NCBI GenBank assembly: GCA_033064195.1
Contig: JARBJD010000307.1
Span: 1-64,000 of the forward strand
Origin: Blattamonas nauphoetae
Lineage: Eukaryota; Preaxostyla; Oxymonadida
Reading direction: 5' to 3'
Length of the DNA: 64,000 nucleotides
Positions within the stretch are counted from its first letter, which is position 1, and the number at the start of each line of letters is the position of its first letter. The notes below the pieces were generated by a model. That model had not been told where the DNA came from. It searched no databases and saw nothing but the letters and a program-made list of their open reading frames with translations. Below are positions 11,236 through 21,403 of this stretch, in pieces. The position numbers were made by a program, and so were the translations under genes.

Positions 11236-12396
11236 CTACTTGACTTCCTCTTTGCGCAATGTCTGCGTTTGCCTGCTCAGCTTCAGCTTATCGTGTGAGT
11301 CGCTGGTCTGTTTATCGGCCTTTCTTCCATCGTCTGCTGGAACTGCGGCTTCGATCGCTGTGGTCGGCCTCGTTGTGGTTGCACTCTTCTGAGGGAGTGT
11401 CTTCTCCAGATTGGTGGTTGACGAGAGCATCGACTCTAACTTCGGCCGAGCGAGGAGAAGGAACGGCTGAGGAGCGTCGCTTTTGGGGAGTGTCGGCATG
11501 AGAATCGACGACTGCTTCAGAAACTGCTTCATCTTCAGCACCACGTCTCGCAAGGAGCTCTCCCGCAGTTGCTGCTCGAAGGCGACAGATGTGTCGACAG
11601 CGTCGACTGCGAGTTCGTCGAGCACTTCGGTTTCGATGTGTCGCTGGTTCTCTTCAGCTGCCCTCGTCCCTTTGTCGACCTCATCCACCTTGTCCATCCT
11701 GTTCTTGAAATGCTGATTCTGACAGAACTCGGTGGAACTTCGTTGTCGCTGTGCTGCTTATCGAGGGTGAAGGTGGGGTTGTTCAAGGACGGCACAGTGA
11801 CAACCTGAGTTGGGGCTCCATTCTGTCGTTTGGAGTGAAATGGACGGCTATATGAAGAGAGCGACGACAGTGTTGAGAATAGAGCTCGTTTGGAGGAGTG
11901 TTGGCGTGATGGAGTTCCTAATCGTCGGTAAATGTGATTCAACGCATGCACAGTCCAAAGGACGAGAAATCGGAGGGATCATTCAGCCTTCAAAAAGTGT
12001 CATCTTAACATCTCCTCGTGGATTGCTTCCGATCCTTGCTTTCCGGTCATTGATGGTCAAACTTGGGTATTGTCCAGAATCGGCATCAGAGAGGTGTTTG
12101 ATGGACCTGATGACAATCCTATTCGCTTCGGAATGTGAGCTCGCTGTTGAACGGCCGAAACATGTTGCGCAACAAGTTGTTCCATCTCTGACGATGTTAG
12201 TTGCAGAGCTAACCTTGTGTTGACCAACGGAGTCGTCTGGAGTTGTTTGTATTCTTTGATTTCGGATGGCTGTTTGGGCTTGGTTGCAGGAACGAGATAT
12301 AAGACTGAGTGGATAGTCAACGGACTGGATGATCATGAAATAGATCGGAGGTGGCTGTAGAATGGCGGGAATGCGGAATGCATCCCATTTCGACAA
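11236..12396 (-). pseudogene. host coiled-coil protein gene, interrupted
   Basis: The clearest part is 11,697-11,236 on the minus strand, read as NRMDKVDEVDKGTRAAEENQ, then a heptad-like segment with AFEQQLRESSLRDVVLKMKQ, then a Lys-rich end (DKLKLSRQTQTLRKEEVK). Upstream minus frames look coding too: RPFHSKRQNGAPTQVVTVP near 11,840 and SEMEQLVAQHVSAVQQRAH near 12,160. A start MSKWDAFRIP lies at 12,396. The pieces are in different frames, so introns, frameshifts or both are needed. The gene ends only about 45 bp from the Polinton terminus at 12,440. No named family is recognised. Confidence 0.4.
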
Positions 12397-12439
12397 GTAA
12401 AACGAGAAGTGTTTCAGAGATGGTTGAAAAGTCGAGAAT

Positions 12440-12988
12440 AGTAGTATAGTAGACGATTTGGGAACCAGATTGAAATAGTCGTTGAAATCAGAAACGAAAA
12501 GTCAATTCCGATTGACCATTTCTAAATCTTGTATTAAAAGGAATTTAGGCCATTTCAATGATGCCAATATTTGACCTAAATTCCAAAAATATGTCCAATA
12601 TTTCGACCTCATTTTAAACGTCAATTTTGAAGCAAATTTTTGTCATAATCCAAAAATGTTGTCACTTTTTTCGACGTTTTGTCACTTTTGAACTCGAACA
12701 AAGTGAATCCAACTTGAGAACCACTTCGAAAAAATCGAAAAAAATTCTAAAATGTCGGGGACGATGTGAGTCATCGATCAAAACAATCCCGATGAAAATC
12801 GGTTGAGAATTCGTGGAGCTACGTACCGAACAGTGGTCGAAAAAGTGACCAAAAGTCGATTTTCAGAACTTGCTTAAAACTGCTGCTATATGGCTCAAAT
12901 ACACCTCAAACACCTTCTAAAATTACAAAATCGATTTCAGAAGGTGAAATTCGCGATAAAAACACTTTTGGAATTTTTGGTTAGATCA
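12440..12988 (+). repeat. Polinton 1 left terminal inverted repeat
   Basis: It pairs with 37,507-38,055 in inverse orientation. Shared blocks include AGTAGTATAGTAGACGATTT at the tip, CTAAATCTTGTATTAAAAGG, and GCGATAAAAACACTTTTGGA at the inner end. The match is imperfect, with small differences throughout, as expected of repeats that have drifted since insertion. Confidence 0.8.
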
Positions 12989-13816
12989 AGGCCGGATCGG
13001 GATTTTTCTTGATCAACCCACATTCCATTTTTCGAGTTTCTCCGAATTTTAAAAAATGTATGCGCTTTCAGCACTTCACTTTTTAGGATCACTTTTGCCT
13101 CCTATTTGCGTTTTTACACTTCATTTCGCTCGGAGTCGCCTTTTGGTGACACTTTTCAACCTCACTTTTCACGTCATCTTTCACCACTTTTTCGTCAGTT
13201 TTCGTTTTTACGTTAGATTTTTCAAAATCTTCACATTTGCGTCCTTCCGACGCTTTTCCTAGGTTCCCGATCACCTCACCTTCATAGTCGTCTTTTTGAA
13301 CGCACCTTTTGCACCACATTTTCACCAACTTTTCACTCATATCGATTTTTGCCCCGATTTTCTCACATCACATCTTCTTTCTCACCTTTCGAGGAGGGAG
13401 TACTGAATTTTCACGACACTTTTGACGACTAGTTTTTCATAATGTTGGTTTTATGTGTTTTCCATCATACCGTTTGTCTAAGCTTAAACAACTTCAACAC
13501 CTTTCATCTCTCATTTCACTTTCCACGTTTCACATTTCAGGTATTCAACTCTCCTCTTCATTCCCCTCATTTTACAACCCATTTTTCAGTCATTCACACT
13601 TCACGAGCACATCACAATACTTCATTTTTCGTCGACTTTTTCTCTTAATTAGACCAAATGAAGGTGAATGAAGCTAAAATGAAGTGGGCAAGTATGATAG
13701 TGAATGGTGAAATGGAAATAGTGAAAATGGTGGGAAAGTATTGAGTTTGATGAACATCTTCATCTAAATTTCACAAAACTAGAGTACTAAAATGTAAATG
13801 AAGTGAGAATGAAACG

Positions 13817-14290
13817 ATAAGGTGAAGTGACGTACCAGATCTGCACGATCTTGATCCTTTGCGTTCCGTTGGTACACCACTTCACCTTATGAACGGGTTC
13901 GTCAAAATTTCACAAACAAAGAGAAAAAAGAGTGAGTGAAGTGAAAAGTAAACGATAAAACAAAATCTCGTACCAGATCTGAACGATCATTGTTTTCACA
14001 TTTCGTTGGTACACCACTTCACTTTATGAACGCGTTCGTCAAAATGTTTCTAATTAGAGTAAAAGTGTGAAGTGAAACAATGTTAGCAATGATAAGGTGA
14101 AATGACGTACCAGATCTCTCCAGTCATTGTTTTCTCACTTCGTTGGTACACCACTTCACCTTATGAACGCGTTCATCAAAATTTCAGAAAACAAGAGGAA
14201 AAACAATGATTGAAGTGAAAACTAAACGATAAAACACATTCATGTACCAGATCTCACCGATCATTTCAGATTGAATCTCGTTGGTACACT
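13817..14290. repeat. subterminal array of four hairpin units, period about 137 bp
   Basis: GTACCAGATCT occurs at 13,832, 13,970, 14,107 and 14,244, each followed about 45 bp later by CGTTGGTACACC. In units 1 and 3 the flanks ATAAGGTGAAGTG and CACTTCACCTTAT extend the stem, giving hairpins of about 75 bp (for example 13,817-13,890). Each is followed by GAACGCGTTC-like palindromes and an AT-rich spacer. Looser relatives of the GTACCAGAT box lie in the right subterminal region (near 35,946 and 36,218). They may bind an element-encoded protein; that is inference. Confidence 0.65.
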
Positions 14291-14463
14291 GTGTGTTTTT
14301 TCCATTGATTGTTTGTTTCCATCTCAATTGATTCACCAGAACTGTCTTTGAACCAGATCTTCACAGTGGATTGTCGAGTACTTAATTCCCACTTCTTTCG
14401 CTTCGCAATCTGTTCGTTACAGAAAGCAACAAACGAGTCATTGAATGCATCGTCTGAATCCAA
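14266..14463 (-). CDS. short hypothetical frame in Polinton 1 left flank
   Basis: A 65-codon minus frame (MDSDDAFNDSFVAFCNEQIA, then KIWFKDSSGESIEM) ends inside the last hairpin unit. Its composition is protein-like and it sits just beyond the capsid-like genes, but it has no recognised domain and no strong upstream AT-rich box. It may be a small element gene or chance. Confidence 0.3.
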   Translation of the reverse strand: MDSDDAFNDSFVAFCNEQIAKRKKWELSTRQSTVKIWFKDSSGESIEMETNNQWKKHTVYQRDSI

Positions 14464-14607
14464 TCACCATGGATTGTGATGTGCTGAGGAATGTCTTTTG
14501 AAATGACAGTTGAGTTACCATTTTGGTTTCTGGAATTGGTAAAATCAGGAGGTAGTTGAGCAGTGAGAATTCTGAATTGAGAAATATCGCTTCACCATTT
14601 GTGTTTT

Positions 14608-16276
14608 CTACAAAAATAAAATATCAATATTTTCTCTTCTTATTTCTTCATATGCTTCTTGGAGTCGACGATCAATGACATATCGCACTCGTGGTTGTCC
14701 ATTTTCAATCCAGAATAACCAGTATGTTGCTTGATGTAGTGCTAGAATTGGAGGAGGACCTTCTGGAGTTGAGGTGAAATATGGATCGAGTTCTCCCTGA
14801 TTGATTGGTGATCCTCTGTAGACGATATTCACTGATTCTGCTGTTGAAATACCTTCTTCTCCACCAGCGATTTCACTTCGATCTGTTGGAACCATGAATG
14901 TGAATGAAGTAGCATCCGTAACTGCTCTGGTTCTCTTGAACTCCTTTCCAAAACAGGTAGAATTGCGTGACATACAGATTGAATTCTCAAACTCTTCCGT
15001 CGCGGAACAACCGATGAAATCACCATTCACCATCATCATTTGATAGAACTCTGGCGAGAGTGTTGACATCGGGAAATTGGGAAAGTTGGATCCAAGCATT
15101 TCGAATTGACCAACATAATGAGGATTTCTGAAGACTGTACATTCATTTGGTCTTTCAGGGAATAAGCACATAAGATTCATGAGATTGTTGAGCTTGATAC
15201 TGATGTTTGATCTCACTCCCATTGCTGTTGCTTGTGATTGGAACGATTGTGTGTCAATTCTTTCAGCTTTCAGGACATACAGAGTCTTTGAATATGTGTT
15301 GAAGAGTGATTGCTTCGTTGCATCAGTGATTTGATATCCGTAACAAATGAAGACACTTTATCTACGAAGAAAAGAACAGTGGCAAGTGAAATTTGGCTTA
15401 TCATGTACTGAATTGAGAATATTATATTGTATCGGATTGAGTACTGGATTTCCAATTTGTGTAAATTCCTGTGTCAAATTAGAGTATTCTCCATCAGCAT
15501 TCTGGCTTGACCAGTTGTCATTATTTGTCTGGAAATCGATCTTTCATCTCAAGTGTTTTTCTTACAACAGTTGAAGTTCGAATGGGACAATACACAAGTG
15601 AATCAGTGGTCAAATGAAATCTCAAACGTAAATTTCCGAAGATCGAATTTGGATACTGATCAAACGTACTCAGTGGAAGGAGATTCACAAACGGAATAAC
15701 CAGTGGAATCGTTGCAGTGTATGGTTTTTTCTGCCCATTGAGTGTTGGAACATAGTAGAATCCACACACACTTGGATCCATTCTCTGAACATTTTCAAAA
15801 AGACTATAGCAATGCTTCATATTGTTTTTCTCTTCATACGACTTGAAAGTGTGATACAGAAATGATTCGTGAACATGATTATTCTGGAGTGTATTGTCAA
15901 TAATGTTTCCTTTACTGTCAACCAGTCTCATGTCTCGAATGGCATCTGATGATGATTTGTAACCGTAGAACATTCCGTACAATCCAGCTGACTCTGAAGC
16001 ATCTGCATCTGATGGATATGTATATGGAACAGTAATCGTGAGATCGATACGCAGATGACTCTTCGAAAATTCAGTCACATCATGACCATCATAGCACAAT
16101 GGAACTTCAATCTCATCTCCGATTCTGCATGGCATGGGAGGATTTGTTGGATGTACTTCTTGGATGGAGTAGATGTGAGGTTCTGAATCCCATTGTTTTG
16201 GCAGATATGATTGCACTTCAATTTGCTCAATTAATGTCGATGTTGGTTTGGATTGATTTGATCTGATACTTCTCAT
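14608..16276 (-). pseudogene. Polinton 1 capsid-like protein, second paralogue (broken)
   Basis: Minus-strand coding sequence related to its neighbour at 16,329-18,188 along its whole length. Paired segments include IGDEIEVPLCYDGHDVTEF with TGQEIIIPL, FYGYKSSSDAIRDMRLVDSK with FVGLKHSASIFRDL, and a C-terminal PPILALHQATYWLFWIENG with PAPILATTATTWWVL. Size and position fit a double-jelly-roll major capsid protein of Polintons, but I infer this from context, not from a recognised motif. The start follows the AT-rich TATAAATG box. This part is broken and is best treated as a remnant. Confidence 0.6.
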
Positions 16277-16300
16277 TTATAGAAAAATAAAAAATACAAT
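16277..16300 (-). promoter_or_regulatory. AT-rich start box of the second capsid-like gene
   Basis: On the minus strand the sequence directly before the start reads TTTTTTATTTTTCTATAA and runs straight into ATG. The same box stands before most Polinton genes in the window and probably directs transcription with an extremely short leader. Confidence 0.55.
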
Positions 16301-16328
16301 ATCAATAATTTCTTTTACTGTTTTGTCT

Positions 16329-18188
16329 CTACATGATTCCTAAATCTTTATGCAACGCTTTCAATGTGTGATTCGGATAGTACTCAACTTTTGGTTCACC
16401 ATTGCTGTATCGTAGTACCCACCATGTGGTTGCAGTGGTTGCTAGAATCGGTGCTGGAGGATGAGTAAATGTTGTCATATCACCTCCACTTTGACTTGGG
16501 TTGTAAACATTGTAGTATGTGTCAAGATTACCCTGATAGATTGGATGCGATCTCAAAGTGACCGCAGTGTTTCCTTTTGAACTGATGGAATCATTGCAGT
16601 TCGTTGGACATCCACTTCTTTGAGTAGGAAAGCACAGAAGGAAGTCAGTATTGTCATGAACTGGACGAACTCTTGTCATTGTTTCATTGGGATATGTTCC
16701 GTCACCAGTGAGTTTCTCTTCAACGAGAGAATCCGTCAGTGATCGCTCCAAATCATCAGGAACAGCTAGGTACGAATCGAGATTGAGAGTCGATAATGCG
16801 AACTGATAGAAGCGAGCTCCAATAGTTGTCGTTGGTTGTTCTGGATAATACCTGTTTTGTAAAGTCACTTGGATGTTCTTCTGCATTGGATTGTGGAAGC
16901 AAGTGACTTCATTGTCGTAGTGACGGAAGAGAAGCATGATATCCTTGGCATTCACCACTACCATTTGCTGAGTACAATCAATTCCTGTTGCCGTTGGTGT
17001 CTTCTGAAATGGATAGAATGAGATCTTTTCTGCCGGAATTGTTCCAGGACGATTTGTGTACATCTGTTTCAGATTCTTTATCGCACCATCTTTCATTTTG
17101 TATCCAGCACTCATGCAATACACATCATCAATCCGATAGTTTGTGACGTTCAATGAGATGTACTGATCCGACGAATTCTGGTTCTGTTGTCACGACATTG
17201 GCTGTTGAACAAACAATGTCTTTAGTAACTGTTGGTTGAAGAAATGATTGACCAATTTGAACGAAGTTCTTTGTGCATGAGGTGACAAGGTTATTCAAGA
17301 AATATGGACGATGTTGAATACAATTGAGAATTGCTGCTTTAATAGTTGGTGCTGCTGCTGTTCCAGTTACGAGTGATGATAGTGTATCTTTCAAAGTAAG
17401 TTCAGGATTCACAGAACAACAAACAAACGCATCCTCATTCATGTGCACACTCAATTTCAAATCACCAAAGAGACATTTTGGATAGTCAGTCATTCCAGAG
17501 AAAATGAGAAGATCTTCAAGATTGATTGACACGCGAATTGGCACATCAATTGTGTCTTGAAACACCCCTGTTCCAGATGTTGTTGTAAAATCAGAAAGTG
17601 GAATATAGACACCAGCTACAGATTCATCATGCTCCATGCGTTTTTCCAAGGTGTGTGACAATGTTTTCGATTCTCCAATTGACTCTTCGGTTTTATCATA
17701 TTGTAGATGTGAGACTCCATTGAGACATCATTGTTTGTTGTGCTGATGATTCTCTGATTGTTGTGAAGAACAGTAAGGTCACGAAAGATTGATGCTGAAT
17801 GCTTGAGTCCAACGAAGATGAAGATTCTCTCATTCATGTACGATCCAATTTTTCCAGCTGTTGTTTGCCAATTATTGACTTTCAGAGTTGCTGTCATTGT
17901 GAACGTAATGAATGAATCGTCGATTTGACAAATGTCCTGATTACCAGTCAGTGGAATGATTATCTCTTGTCCCGTGTTGAAGCGTGCATTCTCTGATGGT
18001 TTCAATTCTTGAATCGAAGTACTGTGTGCCCCATCATTCATTAGGTAATTAATGAAATGTTCGGACCTGAGTTGTTGTTGAATTTGACCCATGTCATCTC
18101 TCGTGTATTCTATCCTTCCAGTGGTATTTCCAGTCAATGATGATGCTCCAGTTCTTTTGTTTGTCAGATGTGTTATATGCGAGTTCAT
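16329..18188 (-). pseudogene. Polinton 1 capsid-like protein, first paralogue (broken)
   Basis: Minus-strand gene region of about 1.86 kb, in the size range of Polinton major capsid proteins. The N-terminal part has HFINYLMNDGAHSTSIQEL and the middle has YPKCLFGDLKLSVHM, which aligns with YPNSIFGNLRLRFHL of the neighbour. The C-terminal part has TWWVLRYSNGEPKVEYYPN. Which of the two paralogues is the hexon-type capsid, and whether both are structural, cannot be told here. Its start follows the shared AT-rich box (18,189-18,210). This part is broken. Confidence 0.62.
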
Positions 18189-18230
18189 TTTAACAAAAAT
18201 TAAAAAATTACATTTATGCTTTAACTCTAG

Positions 18231-18533
18231 TTACTTTTTCTTTTTTGGTTTCTTCACCTTAACCTTCGGCTTCAGCTTCTCTTCCAGTCTCAGTATTTCT
18301 CTGAGCTTGTTCGCTACTACAGTGTTTCCTTCATTGATCGCTTGCTCGTATTGTGCCATCTTCTCTGCATGGATTTGCTGATCCGATTTCACATCTGGTA
18401 TCATTTCAATTCCTGTCTGCGCTACCTTCGAAATCAGTGGTCCAACAAAGGGGATGAGATTCAGAAATGGAGCTCCAACTCTGAGTATATTTTTGCCAAC
18501 TGCTGCTAATTTTGATAACCAACCTGGTGCCAT
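18231..18533 (-). CDS. Polinton small virion-type protein, MAPGWLSK family
   Basis: A 100-residue frame starting MAPGWLSKL. Residues 4-48 form a strongly hydrophobic, Gly-containing stretch (LNLIPFVGPLISKVAQTG), then an acidic/amphipathic helix, then a very basic tail ending KPKVKVKKPKKKK. A hydrophobic or membrane-active head plus a basic DNA-binding tail resembles the minor core and membrane-lytic proteins of adenoviruses (VI, X), an analogy only. The start was chosen at 18,533 because the AT-rich box abuts it and the second Polinton starts at the equivalent ATG. It lies between the capsid gene and a second MAPG protein. Confidence 0.6.
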   Translation of the reverse strand: MAPGWLSKLAAVGKNILRVGAPFLNLIPFVGPLISKVAQTGIEMIPDVKSDQQIHAEKMAQYEQAINEGNTVVANKLREILRLEEKLKPKVKVKKPKKKK

Positions 18534-18570
18534 TTTAATAAAAATAAAATATTCGAATACGAGTGAATGT

Positions 18571-18879
18571 TTATCCTTTGAATTGAATTTTGGAATTTGA
18601 CGAGAGTGGCATATCATCATTGGAGTATCTCCCATTTCGAGGTGGTTCATATTCAATCATCTGCGGTTTTTGTTGACGATTGATCGCTTTATTTTGTTGA
18701 TAAACGTCCATCATTCCTCCTAATCCGTTGAGTATTCCTCCTGCTGTTTGTCCAAATTTACTGTTCGTTTGTGAGAGCAATCCACCACCAACTTGAAGGA
18801 ATGTTGGAGCTAGAGGTTTGATGAATTGAAAGAATTGTTTGCCGATATTTTTGAGTTTGTTGAAACTTCCTGGTGCCAT
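18571..18879 (-). CDS. Polinton small virion-type protein, MAPGSFNK family
   Basis: A 102-residue frame: MAPGSFNKLKNIGKQFFQFI, then a Gly-rich helical stretch (GGGLLSQTNSKFGQTAGGIL), then a polar Gln/Asn-rich tail. It shares its first four residues and general plan with the neighbour at 18,231-18,533, so the two may be ancient duplicates or share an N-terminal processing signal. A close copy lies in Polinton 2 at 46,285-46,596. Function unknown; a minor capsid or membrane-penetration role is a guess from context. Confidence 0.6.
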   Translation of the reverse strand: MAPGSFNKLKNIGKQFFQFIKPLAPTFLQVGGGLLSQTNSKFGQTAGGILNGLGGMMDVYQQNKAINRQQKPQMIEYEPPRNGRYSNDDMPLSSNSKIQFKG

Positions 18880-18900
18880 TTATAGAAAAATAAAAAATAC
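18880..18900 (-). promoter_or_regulatory. AT-rich start box of MAPGSFNK gene
   Basis: Minus-strand TTTTTTATTTTTCTATAA immediately precedes the ATG, identical in form to the box at 16,277-16,300. This pair shows the motif at its most complete. Confidence 0.55.
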
Positions 18901-18915
18901 AATTCATTTATAATT

Positions 18916-19503
18916 TTAGCGAGGAATTGCTTTCGTCAGAGAAATGCCATAATTGAGAATGGTGTTGTATGCTTCATTGAAGGCAATACTCATGTCTTTT
19001 CCACCAACAAGGATCTTGAAAATGGTTCTAAACACTGGGAGTTTATTCAGACATAGGCACTTGTCAGACAAATCATCCAGTTCGATCACCACATCATTAA
19101 TCCCAGTGAGTGTAGCAATCAGTGCACATAAATCACTTTGGTTCGTGATCAGTTTCTTCGATGGTTCAATGAGATTATTCAATAGTTTCTTTTCACAAGC
19201 GAATGCATTCTTGTAGACGAGTAATAACTGATCTTTGAATGCCGAAATATTAGAAATATATTCTCGAAGTGGAATAGAACGACTTTGAATGGGGGCTGAT
19301 GGATATGTCTCTAGTGGTGGATCATAAACACCTGGAACATTATCGAGTTCGACATTAGCGCTTTGTTCATTACGATCTTCGAGCTTAGATCTTCCAGAAT
19401 TCGAACCTTTATTGTCGATGATGACATTGTTGGTGATTGATGTTGGGACTGAAGAAGAACTTGTGTGTTTCGTAAATTGACAACTGAGAATTGGTTGCAT
19501 CAC
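18916..19503 (-). CDS. conserved Polinton protein of about 195 residues, unknown function
   Basis: Starts MMQPILSCQFTKHTSSSSVP. The first 90 residues are polar and probably disordered (DPPLETYPSAPIQSRSIPL). The rest is helical, with FKDQLLLVYKNAFACEKKLL, a Cys-containing KCLCLNKLP, and a basic end LTKAIPR. A related gene occupies 45,638-46,354 in Polinton 2, so it is a regular family member of this element type. No catalytic motif is seen. Its place between the 317-residue protein and the MAPG proteins suggests a virion or assembly role. Confidence 0.55.
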   Translation of the reverse strand: MMQPILSCQFTKHTSSSSVPTSITNNVIIDNKGSNSGRSKLEDRNEQSANVELDNVPGVYDPPLETYPSAPIQSRSIPLREYISNISAFKDQLLLVYKNAFACEKKLLNNLIEPSKKLITNQSDLCALIATLTGINDVVIELDDLSDKCLCLNKLPVFRTIFKILVGGKDMSIAFNEAYNTILNYGISLTKAIPR

Positions 19504-19558
19504 TTTCTATAAAAATAAAAAATATATATTAATGTTTTTAATCAGACATTTCTTTCTG

Positions 19559-20512
19559 TTACTGAACATATTGAGAGTAAGCTGGCATATTCGAAGATTG
19601 GTATTGACCGATATCTTCATCTGTTCTTGTTGCATATGCTTTGCGTGTCAGAGTACTAATCTCTGATGCTATGGTAGCATTATGTCTACCAAGGAATGTT
19701 TGCAAATTTTCTTGATTTGTGATGAATTCTAGAAACTGTGGATACACCTGCTCCTTGAAATCCTTTCTTTTCTTCATTCTCTGATGTCCTTCGTTGGTAC
19801 TGTCGAATCCTGAAAGATGTTCTTCAAGCCATCTGTCCCACATTTGTGATGCTACTTTCGATTGAATTGAATTGAACACCATATTGTCTATTACTCTTTT
19901 CCCAGTATCTGCTGGATTATCTCGACTGGCACGAGTTATTCCCAATTCATTTGTCATGAAGTCACCAACAGCTTTCTTCATTATTGCATAAGGTTGTTGT
20001 GATCTTTGTGCTTGCATGTCTCCATAGCTGATGTCTCGAAAACTGGATGGTAGATCGTATGTTCCATTCTTGAGGAAATTAGAGTGTGAAGCTTTGATTC
20101 TCCTTCCGAATTGGCGATTAAATGCTGTATATGATGTCTGTTTTCGCTTGTCTGGTGTTGGATTCATTGCGTAGTATGTCTCTTTGACCGGTCTACTGTT
20201 GTATGGTGCGAGCATGGCTCCATTGACTGCAATCAAATCTTTCGTCTCATTATCGTAGACCATCACATCTGGGATTTTTCCATGTTGTTCCATTAGAACA
20301 GTCCAATTCTGTCCAGTTCTCTTGATGTACTCAAGCGCTGATGGATAACTACTGAGGGCATCGTTCCATCTGGTTTGAATATCATCGTCAGCATAGATTC
20401 TTTTCATCGCTGCTTGAGTTTCTGCTGCGTATCTCATTTTTGGTTTCTTCTCTCTTGTTTTTCTTGTTGGTTGGTTGTACACAATCTGTGGTATCATTGA
20501 CATTTCATACAA
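19559..20512 (-). CDS. conserved Polinton protein of 317 residues, unknown function
   Basis: Begins MYEMSMIPQIVYNQPTRK, with a basic head, then QAAMKRIYADDDIQTRWNDA, GKIPDVMVYDNETKDLIAVN, RPVKETYYAMNPTPDKRKQ, and a helical C-terminal half. The Polinton 2 copy (44,662-45,582) is colinear, and conservation is spread evenly, so it is a genuine gene. I looked for the His-Asp-Cys pattern of the adenovirus-type protease expected in Polintons and did not find a convincing one. It may be a penton-like or scaffold protein, but nothing proves that. It is divergent from the ATPase gene across a short AT-rich spacer. Confidence 0.55.
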   Translation of the reverse strand: MYEMSMIPQIVYNQPTRKTREKKPKMRYAAETQAAMKRIYADDDIQTRWNDALSSYPSALEYIKRTGQNWTVLMEQHGKIPDVMVYDNETKDLIAVNGAMLAPYNSRPVKETYYAMNPTPDKRKQTSYTAFNRQFGRRIKASHSNFLKNGTYDLPSSFRDISYGDMQAQRSQQPYAIMKKAVGDFMTNELGITRASRDNPADTGKRVIDNMVFNSIQSKVASQMWDRWLEEHLSGFDSTNEGHQRMKKRKDFKEQVYPQFLEFITNQENLQTFLGRHNATIASEISTLTRKAYATRTDEDIGQYQSSNMPAYSQYVQ

Positions 20513-20556
20513 AATAAAAAAACCAAAACTATATTTTAATTAGAGTTAAATCACAA

Positions 20557-21403
20557 ATGAACAAATCGAATCAATCATTAACAGCATACGTGAATGCAAA
20601 ATTGAGTGAAGCTTCTAATAGGAATGTTTCTCATGAAGTGCAATCACAGATTCATCCAGACTTGAATTTCAATCGCAATAGTGTCAATGTCCTTGTTGGA
20701 AATCAGAGGAAGTGGGAAAACATTTAATGCACTTCGAGAAGTTGCCAAGCTACAGAATGTTCAAGTTAGGAATGAACTATTCCATCTGTTTGTCTTCGTC
20801 ACTGATAAGAACATAGATCCTACATTCGACAAATTCAAACCAATACTGAATGTTCCTTATGTGAAAGTCAAATACGATGATGCACTTCCATTTCTGTTGG
20901 AACTCTCCGAATCGAAAGCTGCATATGAAGAAATTATTGACAATCAGTGGCAAAACAGAATCACAGATGAATGCAGAGAGAATCTCTTTGACTCACTTTA
21001 CATTGATGACTTCTCAGTGAAGAATCTCCAAACGATTATCCTTCTTGATGACTGTCGTAGGATCCTAGGTGAACGTAGAACATCCAAAAATAGAATGACA
21101 ATGATGGACTTACTACTGGAGAATCGACAACCGAAGTTCACATTCTTTCTGACGATGCATGAGCTCTTCAGTTTGTCAGCAGACATGAAGTCAAACATTG
21201 ATTCAATGTGGATCTTTGGAGGATTCAACAAAGAACGAATCAGTCGAGTCTATCCTCAGTTGAACTCACCAATTGATATTCGACATTTTTGGAATATCTA
21301 TCAACGAAAACAGAAATGTGAAGCAATCATTCTTCGATACAATACTGATGGAGTAGCACTGAATGAGATCAACAAAGAAGGGTTAAACCGGACTGTCCGT
21401 TAA
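20557..21403 (+). pseudogene. Polinton 1 packaging ATPase (A32/FtsK-HerA type), broken
   Basis: The only major gene of this element on the plus strand. It shows the end of a Walker A loop (RGSGKTFNALREVAKLQNV) and a Walker B strand (TIILLDDCRRILGERR), then SMWIFGGFNKERISRVYPQL. These match genome-packaging ATPases of Polintons and related viruses. The open copy in Polinton 2 (43,755-44,600) shows the family length, 281 residues. It converges on the coiled-coil gene with a 21-bp overlap of coding ends, an arrangement kept in Polinton 2. This copy is broken. Confidence 0.72.

Noticed and set aside
13817-14290. CRISPR array because of regular 137-bp spacing
   Set aside because: Units are long, form gene-flank hairpins with similar rather than unique spacers, and lie in a eukaryotic transposon.
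19559-20512. The 317-residue Polinton protein as the adenovirus-type maturation protease
   Set aside because: No convincing His-Asp/Glu-Cys order is seen, and there is no Cys in a conserved context shared with the Polinton 2 copy.
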